This document shows, in pieces, positions 44,881 through 57,357 of a stretch of DNA of 64,000 bases; the stretch's first letter is position 1; each line of letters begins with the position of its first letter. The notes beneath the pieces are model-generated. The model saw only the letters and a list, made by a program, of their open reading frames with translations. It made no database searches and was not told the DNA's origin. Source of the DNA: Choanephora cucurbitarum (lineage: Eukaryota > Mucoromycota > Mucoromycetes > Mucorales > Choanephoraceae); assembly GCA_025331435.1 (NCBI GenBank), contig JAIWNI010000121.1:1-64000 (forward strand). Reading direction: 5' to 3'. Made by a program: the position numbers and the translations under genes.

Positions 44881-46525
44881 ATGATTCTACTGTTTTACAC
44901 TCATATATCCCTATTTCTAATATGCACTGTATCTGCTGCTTTGCATTATGATATAGATATGGAGAACAATAGAGACCTACACAGCTCGTTACATAAAAGA
45001 CAAGGTACCTACACTACAACTTATGAGCAACAATGAAAGAAAGCCCAAAAAAAAAGAATTGCCGCATTTCGAGATTTTGTTTTGTGTATTTCTTTGATTT
45101 TGTTTATACTGATCAAGCATTTATTGTGCCTTAGCCATTGCTTCTAGAGTATGTGGAGGTCAAGACAACACAGTGGCTATTTGTTCACCTAATTCAGATT
45201 CAGTATGGACAAACGATACAGATCAAGAAATAACATGGAAATACAAGTACAGTCTGAAAAAAATAAGATAGAATTAAATAGACACAATGACTTATCACCT
45301 TTGTATTTATTTCTATTGAAAACACTAGCAATCCGGTTTTTAATGCTTTTGTACGTACGTTTTGATCTCTTTTTACCTTCTATCATTACTCAATTCATTT
45401 CTCTGCAAAAAAAAAAAAATAGGACAAACTCGACTTGTATCTATTATACCATCCAAACGATAGTGAATGGCAACCAGTGTTGAAATGGTCTGGCTTGGAT
45501 AAATCAAAAGGTGTGCTTGTAACACATGTGAACGATAGCTGGTATCCTGCACCGTTAGCCAGCAATACCTCCAATGTAACATGGACTATGCAATTGTATC
45601 TTACTGGATCTGACTATGATTACCAGTCAGACCTTGATCTGATTCCATCAAGCCATAACTACTTCCCAGTACCTCGACCATTTACCCTTATTCGTAAGCT
45701 TTGGTTATTCTTTAGTTTAATATATCTATATAAATGCTTGGCAAATTGAATATTAATTTCGTTACTCGAATTTGTTTCGTAGAGTCGTCGAGCGAAACAC
45801 CATCAATATCCACTACAGTAACAAGCAGTAAAGCAACCGATTCGCCTACAAACACATCGACTGCAGAATCGTCATCCAATTCATCAACCAATAAATTGCC
45901 TGGTTGGGCTATTGCAGTGATCTGCATCGCAGCATTACTGTTCATTGCAGCAGTAGCAGCCCTTATTTGGGCATACAGACGATACAAACAAAGGAAGAAT
46001 CGCAAAAGTATGGTTGCCGTTGGACTTGCTCATCGCAGTCAAAAAGAAAGAGAAGGAGACGATGAAAAAGTACCTGTACTGACGCCTAGTAAAAATGAAT
46101 CTAATGTAGCTATCTCCAATGTTATGGCTCCTGCTAATTCTAATGCTAATCACACTGCTACTGCTGTTGGTGCTGGTCTTCTGGCAGCAAATGCATCCAT
46201 GCATTCGTCAACACATCATCTCGTTAGTCCACGATCAGTCTCACCACGCCATCATGATGAGGCATCTTCCTTTGTTACTGTTTCTGAGAAGCCACCCCTT
46301 GGTACACATCATGAAGCACATCATTCAAGCAGTATATTGTCTTCTACAGATGCTCTTATGATTGCAGATACCTTTAGACAGTTTATGAGAAAACCCGAGT
46401 GGAATGAAGAAATGGAGTTGAATGCACAACGACAACAAATAGAGGAGAAAGGAGAGTCAGGAGAGGAAATAGAACATGAAGAGACATTAAGGGATAATCT
46501 CTCTAACCGAAAAGAAAGAACATGA
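44881..46525 (+). CDS. Type I membrane protein with Kre9/Knh1-like extracellular domain
   Basis: Five exons (44881-45004, 45135-45246, 45329-45350, 45423-45693, 45783-46525) encode 423 aa. A signal peptide (MILLFYTHISLFLICTVSA) is followed by a Kre9/Knh1-like domain: SPNSDSVWTNDTDQEITWKYN, then NPVFNAFDKLDLYLLYHPN, then a segment ending PFTLI. A Ser/Thr-rich stalk (about 177-213) leads to one membrane helix (GWAIAVICIAALLFIAAVAALIW) and a basic cytoplasmic YRRYKQRKNRK. The cytoplasmic tail of about 180 residues is disordered, with acidic and His-rich parts. The layout resembles fungal cell-wall sensors and Kre9-domain surface proteins. The 22-nt third exon is needed to keep frame and to complete the conserved domain. 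Role in wall sensing is an inference. Confidence 0.82.
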
Positions 46526-46990
46526 GTTTTTTTCTTTTATTATACATATAAACCTATCTACGTATACTATATATCTATATACACTATGTCCATAATCCAA
46601 CCTCTCTCTCTCTCCCTGCCTTAATTTTGTTGGCAATAAATAGTCCTGTTCACCTGTACCTATTGTTTTCTCTCTCTATCTGTCTCTCTATATCTTTTCA
46701 CAGCACTTGTAGCGTAATAAAACACTATACAAGATTTGCTTCACAAATTATGCTTGATAACAAAAAAGTTCATTACATCCCGCTTTTGATGTGTCATAAC
46801 AGAACACAAGTTCCATTCTCGGGTTCCACTTTGACTTCGGAGACACAAAAAAAAAGAAGGCAAGCTGCAATTTTCCCATATCGTGGTACCCCCTTCCTTG
46901 TTAAAATGACGCAGCTTCCTTTCCTTTTTTCTTCTTTTTTCGTGTTTTATAGGGGCCAAATCGTACGCGAAGAATAGAGAGTGAAAGATC
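46526..46990. other. Intergenic between Kre9-like and Mdv1 genes
   Basis: 465 bp with CT repeats around 46601 and 46671-46690. It holds a 3' UTR and the Mdv1 promoter. No gene seen. Confidence 0.6.
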
Positions 46991-49119
46991 ATGCCAACAG
47001 ATACTAAGCCCCCTCTAAACAAAAAAAGGACCGAGGCAACTACACATACTGCAGTTGTTGCCAAAAATAACTATGGCCATACTGCTCAAGCAACTATTGC
47101 AGCTGCTAGAGAAAAGGCTAGTGACATGGTCCATTCTGCTCGGACCTGGTTAACGCCTTCTGGTCAGTGGGTTCCCTCATTCAACCAACTCGAGTCTTTG
47201 ACAACTGTTATGTTTAGTCCACTTGCTGCTCATCCTGTCTATCGCTCTGAATCAATGGTTAAAGCAATTCAACTAATGCAGCAACAACAACAAAGACAAG
47301 CAGCAGCAGGCTCGTCAAATGCTCTCATCCTGCCACGACGTGATCTGATTCTCCATGGCAACACTTATGCCTGGCCCAGTAGCACAGCTCTCTTAGAAGC
47401 TGATATACCCGAGACAGACAACCCTGTCTCTCTTTTCCAAGGATTTGCTACAGCCTACCCTTCACTTGCAAAATCCTCAAGATCGCCTAGACGCAATCGC
47501 CATAAAAAGAAAAGACAATCATCAACAGCAGCATCAGTCACAGCAGATTCGTCTAAAGGTATTTTGATCTACTTGCACATTCTACACTCGTGACTCATCC
47601 TCTTTCTTTCAATAGACACTCCAAAATCCTTGACTCAGATTATTTCAGAAAGAGAAAAACGAGTGCGAGAATGCGACAAAATCAGCATGCAAAAAGTAAG
47701 TTTGATGAGAGAAAGAGAGGATATGCTTAATACAGAAGAATCTCATTGCTTTTTCAGTCTTCTACAGCTAATGAGATAGATCAAATCAACCTGCAAATCA
47801 ACAAATTGCTTGAAAAGAAACAGTTATTAGAGCAGAAATGGGAGAAGCTTGAACAGAGAGATCTTCAGCTACAGTTGATAAGTAAGACAAAGCATAGCTT
47901 GAAAGAAGCCAGTCAGACTAAGGATTCTGTTTGTAGTTGAGGATCTTAACGAGGCTGTTTTTGATATTGAGGAAGGTAGAAGCAGCATTTCCAATGAAAG
48001 GCAGCTACAGTCAGAAAGAGAACGAGACTTTTCTGATGACGAAGAGTATGAAGTGGGAACATGTTTCAAGACCTTGGAGGGTCATACAGATGATATTTTA
48101 TGCGTCGACTTTAATCATCCAAGAGGTATCCTTGTATCCTCTTCTTTAGATGGTACAGTGAGAGCATGGGATTTGCATCGTAACCATCACCTCGGCAACT
48201 TAGAAGGCCACCATGGTAATGTCAGATGTCTCCAGCTCAAAGAAGCACGATTGTTGACAGGTGCAGACGATGGCACAATTAAGCAATGGGATCTATCACT
48301 GATTCCACCTCCTTCTTCATCTGACAACTCGATGTTCTCTTCTGCTCCTAGTTCACCCAATCTGACAGCAACTGATACAATGAAAAAAAGCATTGTATCA
48401 GAGACGTCTACATTAGAAGGACATACAAGCGAGATCACAGCACTAGACACCAACTTATATACAGCTGTATCTGGCTCCAATGATAAGACTATTCGACAAT
48501 GGGATCTAGAGACAGGACAGTGCGTTTTGACATTGGACGTTATGTGGGCCAGCAAATCATCCAATATTATAGAGTCATGGCTAGACACAGCCTTGAACTA
48601 TGGTTATGCAGCTCATGATTTTGTTGGCGCTCTGCAATTTTGGGATTTTGCTTTAGCAAGTGGTACTTCAGATGGTAAAATCAGAATGTGGGATTTGCGT
48701 ACAGGGCAGGCACACCGTACTCTACCTGGCCATAGCGCGCCTATTACTTGCCTACAGTTTGATGAGGTTCACCTTGTTAGTGGTAGCTTAGATAAAACAA
48801 TCAAGATATGGGATCTGCGTACAGGATCTGTATTTGATACCCTATCTTATTCAGCACCTGTATCTAGTTTGCAATTTGACTCTAACAAAATTATTAGTTC
48901 AGGCACAAGCCATTCTATTGATGTAGGTCATATGCGCTTTTATTGAAAAGTTCTAACCACAACTCTTCTTTTTGATTTAATCCACAGGTATATAATCGCA
49001 CTTCATTCCAGCATACCACACTTTCAGATCACAAAGGTCGCGTAAACTCCATTCGATTTCACAACGATGTTCTTGCAAGTGGTGGAAGCGATAAGGTTAT
49101 CAAGCTCTGGTCTCTTTAG
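46991..49119 (+). CDS. MDV1: Mitochondrial fission adaptor Mdv1/Caf4
   Basis: Five exons (46991-47558, 47616-47695, 47758-47881, 47937-48922, 48988-49119) encode 629 aa. The N-terminal 190 residues contain helical segments likely to bind Fis1, including AREKASDMVHSARTWLTP. A coiled coil follows (about 219-258: NEIDQINLQINKLLEKKQLL), then an acidic linker. The C-terminal WD40 propeller starts CFKTLEGHTDDILCVDFNHP and has seven blades, including LLTGADDGTIKQWD, VSGSNDKTIRQWD, GTSDGKIRMWD, VSGSLDKTIKIWD and a last blade ending SDKVIKLWSL. This arrangement is diagnostic for Mdv1, which links Fis1 on the outer mitochondrial membrane to the dynamin Dnm1. The neighbouring downstream gene, Clu1, also affects mitochondria. 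Confidence 0.92.
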
Positions 49120-49126
49120 CTTACAA

Positions 49127-49166
49127 GCATACATACATACACATACACACATACACACACACATAA
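49127..49166. repeat. AC/ATAC microsatellite 3' of Mdv1
   Basis: ACATACATAC followed by ACACAC units, within the presumed 3' UTR. Confidence 0.85.
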
Positions 49167-49659
49167 ATTATATAAATGAATAGACATCAATGGCGCTATA
49201 CAGCCCAGTTTATTAATACACTGCTTTTGGGTTCAAATGCAAAAAAAAATATCGACTTGCTTCAATTTCATCATAGTTTACGACTGTAAGAAGCACAGCT
49301 ACATTATGATAGTCGTGTTGGAAGGAGTATTTGAAATACAGAGAGTCTCATGTGATTGCAAAAGAAAAGATATATGGAATGTTAGTTAGGTTTTGATTCA
49401 ATAACACCAAGCGCAAAAAAAAACTGTATCATCAAATTAAGATAGCATTACATTTTGCCATATGAAACCTTTTTTTTTCTATAGACACCATGTAACATGG
49501 TGGCTAAAAGGTAGAAATACATTGTTATTTCAAAGTAAAACCTCTTAGTACTATTGCTAAATTGAGGTAGAACTGTATGCACTGCCTACTTGGGCTTTTA
49601 AAAATTACTTGGCCTTGAAGACCTTATTATACAAAAAACATCCTAACTACAAGCAATAT

Positions 49660-49964
49660 ATATAAAGCTCATTGTTCCTCAGGATTTTGATAAAACTTGG
49701 TATATTAACAACAATAAAATAGGGATTCGTTATATTACATATGGTATTTTGTGATGTGCTTATTGTCTGTCCTGTTTGAATATCACGATCTTGTTGGAAA
49801 AGACGCGTCTCAAATTTCTCAAAAGATTTTGGACTTTGGATAAGTTTGTCAATAACTCACAACCTAATAAATTTTCAACAGTTATTGCTGCCTTAAATGG
49901 CAAAAGTGTTTGCCGTTATGTTCAGAAAAAAGAAGGTTTGATAGCTATAACAGACAAGCATTGA
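49660..49964 (+). pseudogene. Decayed coding fragment with one internal stop
   Basis: One frame stays open from IVPQDFDKTWYINNNKIGIRY to VIAALNGKSVCRYVQKKEGLI and its stop at 49964, broken by a single TGA after YITYGIL. Amino-acid composition is protein-like. I do not recognise the family. The start resembles the fragment at 42552-42775 around TTGTTCCTCA. Confidence 0.35.
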
Positions 49965-50272
49965 TGAAAGGATATTCCTTGAAAAAAGTAAGCGATATAG
50001 CTTAAAAAGGAAGTCAGTCAAACTAACTTTTTTTTTAAACCAGCGAAGCGTTTCACCAACTGACTTGTGTGAAAGGCAACTCGGCCCCTAGTAGTTTAGC
50101 GACTTGAAAAAATTGACACTTTTTCTTTCCTGTACTTGCTTTCTCTCCTTTCGTAACAAAAAGAAGTAACGGGTTCGTACAAACAGCTCTCTGTTTCTTT
50201 CACAAAAAATTATATACTTATTTTGAAAAGTGAAGCTACAGCTACTGATTGTCTTCTTTGTTTTTTCTAGCG

Positions 50273-53200
50273 ATGAGCGATATTCAAGAGAAAGATCAAC
50301 CAATCGACGCTGTCGAATCTCAAGTTCCCGAAGAAGGTAAGAGAAAGAGTGACTTAAGCAAGAGGGCTTTATATGGTTCCATTCCTTTTGTACATCAAAT
50401 AGTAATCGGCAACCGATATTTTAGTTGTTGAGGAGGCATATGAGTTGACTGTCAAATTGCCTGGTACTGCTGGTGAGATCAAAATCATCGTGAGTAGACT
50501 TTAGTTGATTAAGAGAGAGAGAGAACGCTAATAGAAGATGCGCTGTTGTATAGACTAGCCCTCGTGAAGCTATTCAGGACATCAAGCAGTCCATTATGGA
50601 ATCGCCGGACACATGCGCTCATTCATGTTTCTACTTGACTCACAAAGGAAAGCGAATCAACGATTTTATGGAATTGGGCGAAATCGAAGGCATTTCAGCT
50701 GAAAGTCAACTTGAATTGGTAGAAGGTAGAAATTACTAGGCTATTGTTTTATCTTTGTGCCTGAAATAACAACCGCTTCAACCATAGATAACTATAGCGA
50801 GCGCGATGCCAGACTTCATATCACTCGTCTTCGTGATTTATTGGCCGGTCCCTACAGATCTAACCCTTCCGCTGTAGGTATTGATCCCGCTATTTCTTTC
50901 CTGACAGCTGTAACAGACGTAATTGGTAAGGAAAGGATAAAGAGCCGCAAGGCATGTAAGGATGATGTTGGCTGACGATTTGTATCTGTATAGATGAAGA
51001 AATCAACCCTGAGGCTGATAAAAAGATGGATGAATTATTCTCAGACGAACCTGTTCCTGAACACGCTTTTACTAACGTCGATTTGAATGAGCGATCCAAG
51101 CTTTCTAAGATTACTCCAGACAACTTCAAACGTGTTGCTCCTGAATGTATCAAAGGTTTGACACTTTCTGGCTGGAACCCTGTACCTCACAGACAAAAGT
51201 TGAAGGGAGATCTTCTATATTTGGCCGTCACTACTTTGGAAGGTGAGACAGTTCATATCACATCCTCTACAAAGGGCTTCTTTGTCAACAACTCCTCCAA
51301 TGTCAAGTTTGATCCTTCTTATAACTATGTTAAGCGTGCTTCCGCACACTCGCTTATCACTCTTTTGCAAAAGGTCTCTCCTTTGTTCGCTACTCAGTTC
51401 GCCAAGCTTCAGGACTTCATCACTCGCCACCATATGCTTGAAGTACTTCCCGTCAACACTTACTACCCCAATCACCCTTGGGCTGCTGATATTCCAGAAC
51501 ACGCTTACGATCCCTCAAGACCTTGTGAAGCCTTTTTGGCCTCAGGATCTGATGCGGTTGAATCCTTGCGTGATTGGAACGATGAGATTCAATCTCATCG
51601 TGAGCTTCCCAAGGCAGTGCTTCAGGAACGTGTTTTGCGCGAACGTTTGATTACCAAGGTTCAAGCTGAATTCACTGAAGCTGCTGTCCGCGGAGCTATG
51701 GCTGTTGTTAATGGCTCTGTTATTCCTTTGAACCCTCTTGAAGAAGAAGAATCACACATGTATGTTTACAACAACATCTTTTTCAGTAAAGGAAATGATG
51801 GTCGTGGTATCTTTGAAGAGCTCGGTGCCAACGAGGCTGCTCATGTCGCTACCGGCAAAGACCTTGAAGGTGTCAAGCTTTTGAACAGCATTGATGCTGA
51901 TGGTCTTTACACACTTGCCAGTGTTGTAGTTGATTATAAGGGTGTTCGTATAGTTGCACAAAGTATTGTTCCTGGTATTTTCCGTCGTCAAGATGAAAAC
52001 TCAATTGTCTATGGTTCTGTTGACAATGGTGTTAAGGTCTCTGCTGACGAATCTTTCCACAACTCTATCGGCGAGACTATTGCCAAATCACTTCACTTGT
52101 CTGAACACACTGTTCTTGACGAAAAGAGTGCTGAATTTAAGCTTCACACTTCTCAAGAAACCAAGGGCTTGCTCGGTGCTGATGGCCGTCGCTACATGTT
52201 GGATCTTTATAGACTTAACCCTGTTGATATTGGCTTTCAAGAAGCTGAATGCGCTGAAAAAGATGAAAAGCCTGCTTACCCTCACAAGATGACATTGTTG
52301 AGACCTGAATTGATGAGTTTGTTCTGGGAACATAAATTTAGAGAATGGGTTAAGGCAAAGACAGAACAAATCAAGAAGGAAAAGGCTGATGCTAATCCTC
52401 CTAAAGAAAATGCCAAGAGTGATGCACAAGAAGAAAAGAAAGAAGGAGAAGAAAATGTCAAGAGCGAAGGACAAGAAGAAAAGAAGGAGGAAGAAGAAGA
52501 TATTAAGATTGACATTAATGAATTTAAGCTCAATTTCAACCCTGACGTCTTCACTTCTGCTAAGCTCCCTCAAAATGAACAAACCAAGCAAGAAGAAGCT
52601 ACAATCCGTGAAGCCTCTGAATTCTTGACAAACGAAGTTATCCCCAGTCTTGTTCTCGACTTTGCTTCATATGCTATTTCACCTTTAGATGGTGATGCTC
52701 TTACTAGAGCTATGCACCGACGTGGTATCAACATGCGTTATTTGGGTAAGCTTGCTGAATTGATCTCCTTAAGCAAGGATCAACGCATTGAACACGTTCG
52801 TCAGCTTGCTATTCAAGAAATGATTGTTCGTGCCTCTAAACGCCTCCTTCGCAAGTACCTTACCAAGTGTACTGCTGAAGAAACCAGTTTGTGTATTGCT
52901 CACTTCCTCAACTGTTTGCTTGGCAGTTCATTCAACGCCAAGCCTTCTCCTGTTTTACCTGAAGGTTCTAACCGAAACGACTTTGAATGGGCTCAGCTTA
53001 CTCCTTCTAGCTTAAAGACACTCATCACTCAACAAGTTCTGCTTCGTTTCCGCTACAAGCTTGATGAAAATGCCATTGAACAACTCAAGTTCATCGCTAC
53101 ACTTCGTGAGGTCTGTATTCGCGTCGGCATTCAAATTCATGCCAGAGATTATCGTGTCGAAGCTTATACCGAAGAAGAGCGTGCTGTCTTTGCTGCTGAA

Positions 53201-54438
53201 GATGCTGCTCTTCAAGCTGCTATTGACCGTAAGAAGCAAGAACAATCTCATAGCAGTCGTGGTAAGAAGTCCAAGAAGCATCAAGAGATACCCAAGAAGC
53301 CTCTTCGTCGTACTACTACCTTTATTCCCGAAGATATTCTCAATTTGATGCCTACTGTCAAGCAGGCTTCTTCAAGAAGTGTCTTTGCTGAAGAAACTTT
53401 TGAGGCAGGCAAGATGAGTATCACCCAAGGCCATAAGCAATTAGGTCTCGAATTGTTGCTCGAATCTTTAGCTTTGCATGAGCAAACTTATGGTTTCTTG
53501 CACCCTGAGACAAGTAAGTGCTATGCTACCCTGGCAATGATTTACCACCATAGCGAAGAACGCGAAGCTGCATTGGATCTTCAGCGTAAGGCTGTCATTG
53601 CTGCAGAAAGAACCTGTGGTGTGGATCATCCTGAAACAATCCATCATTACGTAACGTAGTTCATATTTTTTGAAACACTATCCATCTTACTCATTTCTTT
53701 TAGTTAAACCTTGGTTTATTCGAGCATGCTGCTGGTCGTACCAAGCTTGCTCTTCGTTACATCCGTCATGCTATGTATTATTGGGATCTTCTTGTTGGTG
53801 CCGGTCATCCCGATTCTGCTACTGCTGATGTATGTCCTTTGTCTTTTTTTCAAAAAAAAAATACTAGCCGGTCCATGATCGTACTAATTATTTTTATCAA
53901 TAGAACAACGCAGGTGTTATGCTCCAATCTCTTCGCGATTACCCTACAAGTACTAAATTTTTCGAAAGAGCTTGTACTACTCAAGAAAATGTTCTAGGCA
54001 AGGATCATGTTCTTACAGCTACTGGATACCATGTTCTTGCCAAGGCTTATACACTTGAAGGCAACTTCCCCAAAGCTTTAGCTGCTGAAAGAATTGCATA
54101 TGACGTGTTTGAAAAGAAGGTAAAAGTCTCTTTTTCATATTGTTTGTACATCTTTTGCTTACCTATAGAAATTTCAGCTTGGCCCTGAAGATCCTCGTAC
54201 AAAAGACAGTGACTTATGGCTGAAGGAATTGACATCAAATGCAGTGCTCATTGCTCAACGTGCACGAGAAGAACAAGCTAGAGCTAACAGTAAACCTGCC
54301 GCTGCACCCAACGTTAACAAGAAGGCATCAGCCCCTGAAATTCCTCATGGCGAGCTTCCTATTGACCAAGTCTTGCAATACATTAATGGCGAATCAGGCT
54401 CTCGAAAGGGAAAGAAGAAGAACCAAAAGAAGAAATAA
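50273..54438 (+). CDS. CLU1: Clustered mitochondria protein Clu1 (CluA/CLUH)
   Basis: Eight exons (50273-50336, 50425-50489, 50554-50725, 50788-50925, 50994-53650, 53704-53829, 53904-54119, 54178-54438) encode 1232 aa, close to yeast Clu1 (1277 aa). Parts in order: a ubiquitin-like N-terminal domain (VKLPGTAGEIKIITSPREAIQDIKQ), LHITRLRDLLAGP, the GSKL/CLU N region (RRAPECIKGLTLSGWNPVP-like), and the CLU domain, including RERLITKVQAEFTEAA and NSIDADGLYTLASVVVDYKG. A Lys/Glu-rich insert lies at about 600-650. C-terminal TPR repeats include HHYLNLGLFEHAAGRTKLALRY. CLU proteins bind mRNAs of mitochondrial proteins and control mitochondrial distribution; Clu1 also associates with eIF3. Identity is firm. 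Confidence 0.95.
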
Positions 54439-57357
54439 GTGACAAAACTCGTTTAGAAAAAAAACATGTAGACTTTTTTGTAGTAAATAGATCAAATCAA
54501 ACCAACATAACTTTTTGCCATTATTGCTTTGAGTAACTTCTTAGTTGAGTCGAATACTTTACCTTTGTTTCAAAAAAAAAAAAGAAGAAGAAAAGGGGGA
54601 AGGGAGGTGTTAATTGATACCAGTTATGATTGTCAAAGCATCATCTTTGCCGATCAATACTCTATTGGCACAACAAAAAAAGAAAACTTATGATGATTGT
54701 CTGTTGTGAGATTAGCCGAAACAAAACTACGAAAGTGCTTTTTTTTTTGTAGAAAGTGTATACTTTATTGACGAAAGTGCTTTTTGAGACTTGTTGTATA
54801 GCTTTATTTGCATTCAAAGTCAAACAAGGCTTTCTACAGTTCACAGGGGCCGCTATACTAATAAATCCAACTATCTGTAAGTGGATGTTTGGCACTTAGT
54901 TGTCAACTTGTATTAATTTCAGAGTTGTATAAGGCATGGCTAGGTGTAGGAGGTTGCAATCTCATTCTATAACACTGTCAAGCTTATTCCGGAGTCAAAC
55001 TGTACACAAACTTTGTACGAGCTAATGGGCGTAACCACCACACCATTCATAAGCGCGTTTTTTCTTCCGAAAAGCATATATTCTTACGAGAATCAGAGAC
55101 TGCCCTAAACTGAGCGAGTTCTTTGTGCAAGTCTTATTGAGTCTGATTGTTCGAGGTAATAGCCCTGGAAGATTTCCGACTACAATGATAAACTAACACA
55201 TAAACAAAAAAAGACTATTACAACCTACAAGTGTAACCTGCATAATAACTGTAATAATTTTTAATGATCAGCACATATTAATATACACAAAAAATGGCTC
55301 CACTTCTACTTGATATATAAACAGATCAGAGAAAACTTGTAACCAAATAGGACGTGTCGTTGAAGAGAGTAAGAAGAAATAAGTGCTAAGGCATTAGATG
55401 ATTATACAAGAGCAAGACCATACTGTACTCCTGACATAAAATTCCAATACAAGAGACCAGCACAAGCAGATTAAAGTTCACGCGAAAATGGCAAGATGAT
55501 GTGAACTACTGCAGGTACTGTATGCTGATATACTGCATCAATTGGAAAATGATGGTCATATATCTGTTGACAACAATGATTAAATCTGTTTAGTGATGAG
55601 GAACTGGAATAGCTTCTACCTTTATTCCCAAGAAAAAAAAACTTTTTCTGCATGTATGGCTTGATTCAAAGTGTTTCAAGCTCCATGCTGCTTGTCTGAA
55701 ACAAGCTGTGAAAATGGTGTTGAGTAAACACAATTGGTCAGCCCTAATTAGACGGTTTCATGCGGGCTTTGAAACCCGAAGAGATAGACCTTACTTTCAC
55801 ATCGAACTATCAGTCTACCAGCTCGAAATGTTGTTAAATAAACTCAAACGAAAATAGGTTTGTTGTTTGCAAATGACCAAAAAAGGAATAACAAAGAATA
55901 AAAGAGAAAAAAAAAAGAGCTAAGGACTTGGCATTTTCAAAATGGCCTCAGATATGCCACCAGTGACTGACCAAGACAATCAAGAAAGTAAGCAGGCCTC
56001 AACAGTAAGGATGTGATGATCTCCTATTTTTATGTAACGTGTGTTGATTTATGGGGGTGATGTGATCTACAGTCATCTTCTATTGTCTCAATAGAGTCAT
56101 CATGAAGCCATTTTGGATGAATCAGCATCAGATAGCCATTTTAGATAAATCCAGGTATTTGTTAGGTGTTTTATAGCATTTTCATTCAAGCCAAAACCAG
56201 GTTTATGGTCTTTTTCTTTTTGCCATTACGTCCCAAAAAGGCAAAGAAAGAGAAGAAGGCGGTGTTATAGTTTCTCAATATTTGTCACTTGAAATCTTCT
56301 TTTCCATCGCTGTTTGAAATTTTCTTCTTTGAGCATCTAGAAGATTGCAGAGAAGCAAGTAGAACAAAAAGGATGAACTACTTTACCCATACTGTAGGAT
56401 GCGTAATTATGTGGCTATCACCATCATAACTAAAATGGACATATCCGCAAATAAATCTTGCAGCGCCCATCCTCACCTGATTTTTAATCCCTTTGCACCA
56501 CTTTATGTATCCTTATTGATATTTTTGTGTCGAGATAAAATAAGCTATCTCTACGTTTTTTTTTGATCATCATCGATTCAGGCTTTAAAATAAAAACGAT
56601 ATAAAACATAGATAATAGCAATTATCCTTTTATATAAAAAAGTGTGAATAAACCTAGTTAAACATAAAAGGAAAAGAGGCCTTATTTTCATGCTTTAAAT
56701 TAGAGAGTCAAAAATAATGAAGATCGAGCGATACCAGCCATAAGCGCGATACTCAGAAAACCTGATTTTTAAGAAACAACCATAAAAAGAATACTCTATG
56801 ATGATTTCATCCCCAGAACTCGTCTTTCTGTCTCTCCATAAACAAAAAAGTCACTGATTTGCTTTTTATGATAATACGCTAAATGGAATTATGTCTGAAA
56901 AATAATTTTTTTTTATATCGAGATCGAAACATTATATGATGTTTCTTGATCATCAGAAAATTATAAAGAAAAAAATAGAACATCGAAAATTTCCTTTTTT
57001 AGAAGTACTTTGTTAATATGACATATATAATACCTTGATAAACCTTTAAAGAAAAGTCCTTAATTTTTTTTTCCTTGCTTTTTTTTTAAAAAAAATCTTG
57101 CTATTTTACCTTTTATTTCCCCTTTTTTCTCTTTCCTCTTTATTTCGTCAATATAACGTTTTCCATTTTTTAAGATTTCTCAAAAGAGATCAAAGGAAAA
57201 AAAAGAAAAAAGAAAAAAAAAGGACAATCCGACTTTTTTTATTTTAAAAGAAAATTTGCCCAAGTTATCTTAAAGGAAATTTTTTCTTCTTCTTCCCTTT
57301 TCTTCTATTATTTTTCTTACAGCAAAAATTACTTTAATTATACCAAATCACTACAAA
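54439..57357. other. 2.9 kb gene-poor intergenic region
   Basis: No supported gene. At 55942 a short frame (MASDMPPVTDQDNQE) ends at a GTAAGC donor-like site, and 56095-56145 reads HHEAILDESASDSHF before a stop; this could be a dead gene start. The 300 bp before 57358 consist largely of A/T and CT-rich tracts, typical of a strong promoter. Confidence 0.5.

Larger units (their letters stand above)
49120..50272. other. Intergenic between Mdv1 and Clu1
   Basis: Holds a microsatellite, a decayed coding fragment (49660-49964) and the Clu1 promoter. A pyrimidine stretch ending TTTTTTCTAG directly precedes the Clu1 ATG, resembling a splice acceptor; a 5' UTR intron is possible. Confidence 0.55.

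Noticed and set aside
52088..52591. 167-aa minus-strand hydrophobic frame
   Set aside because: Antisense of the Lys/Glu-rich insert of Clu1; codon complement of GAA/AAG gives Phe/Leu/Ser runs.
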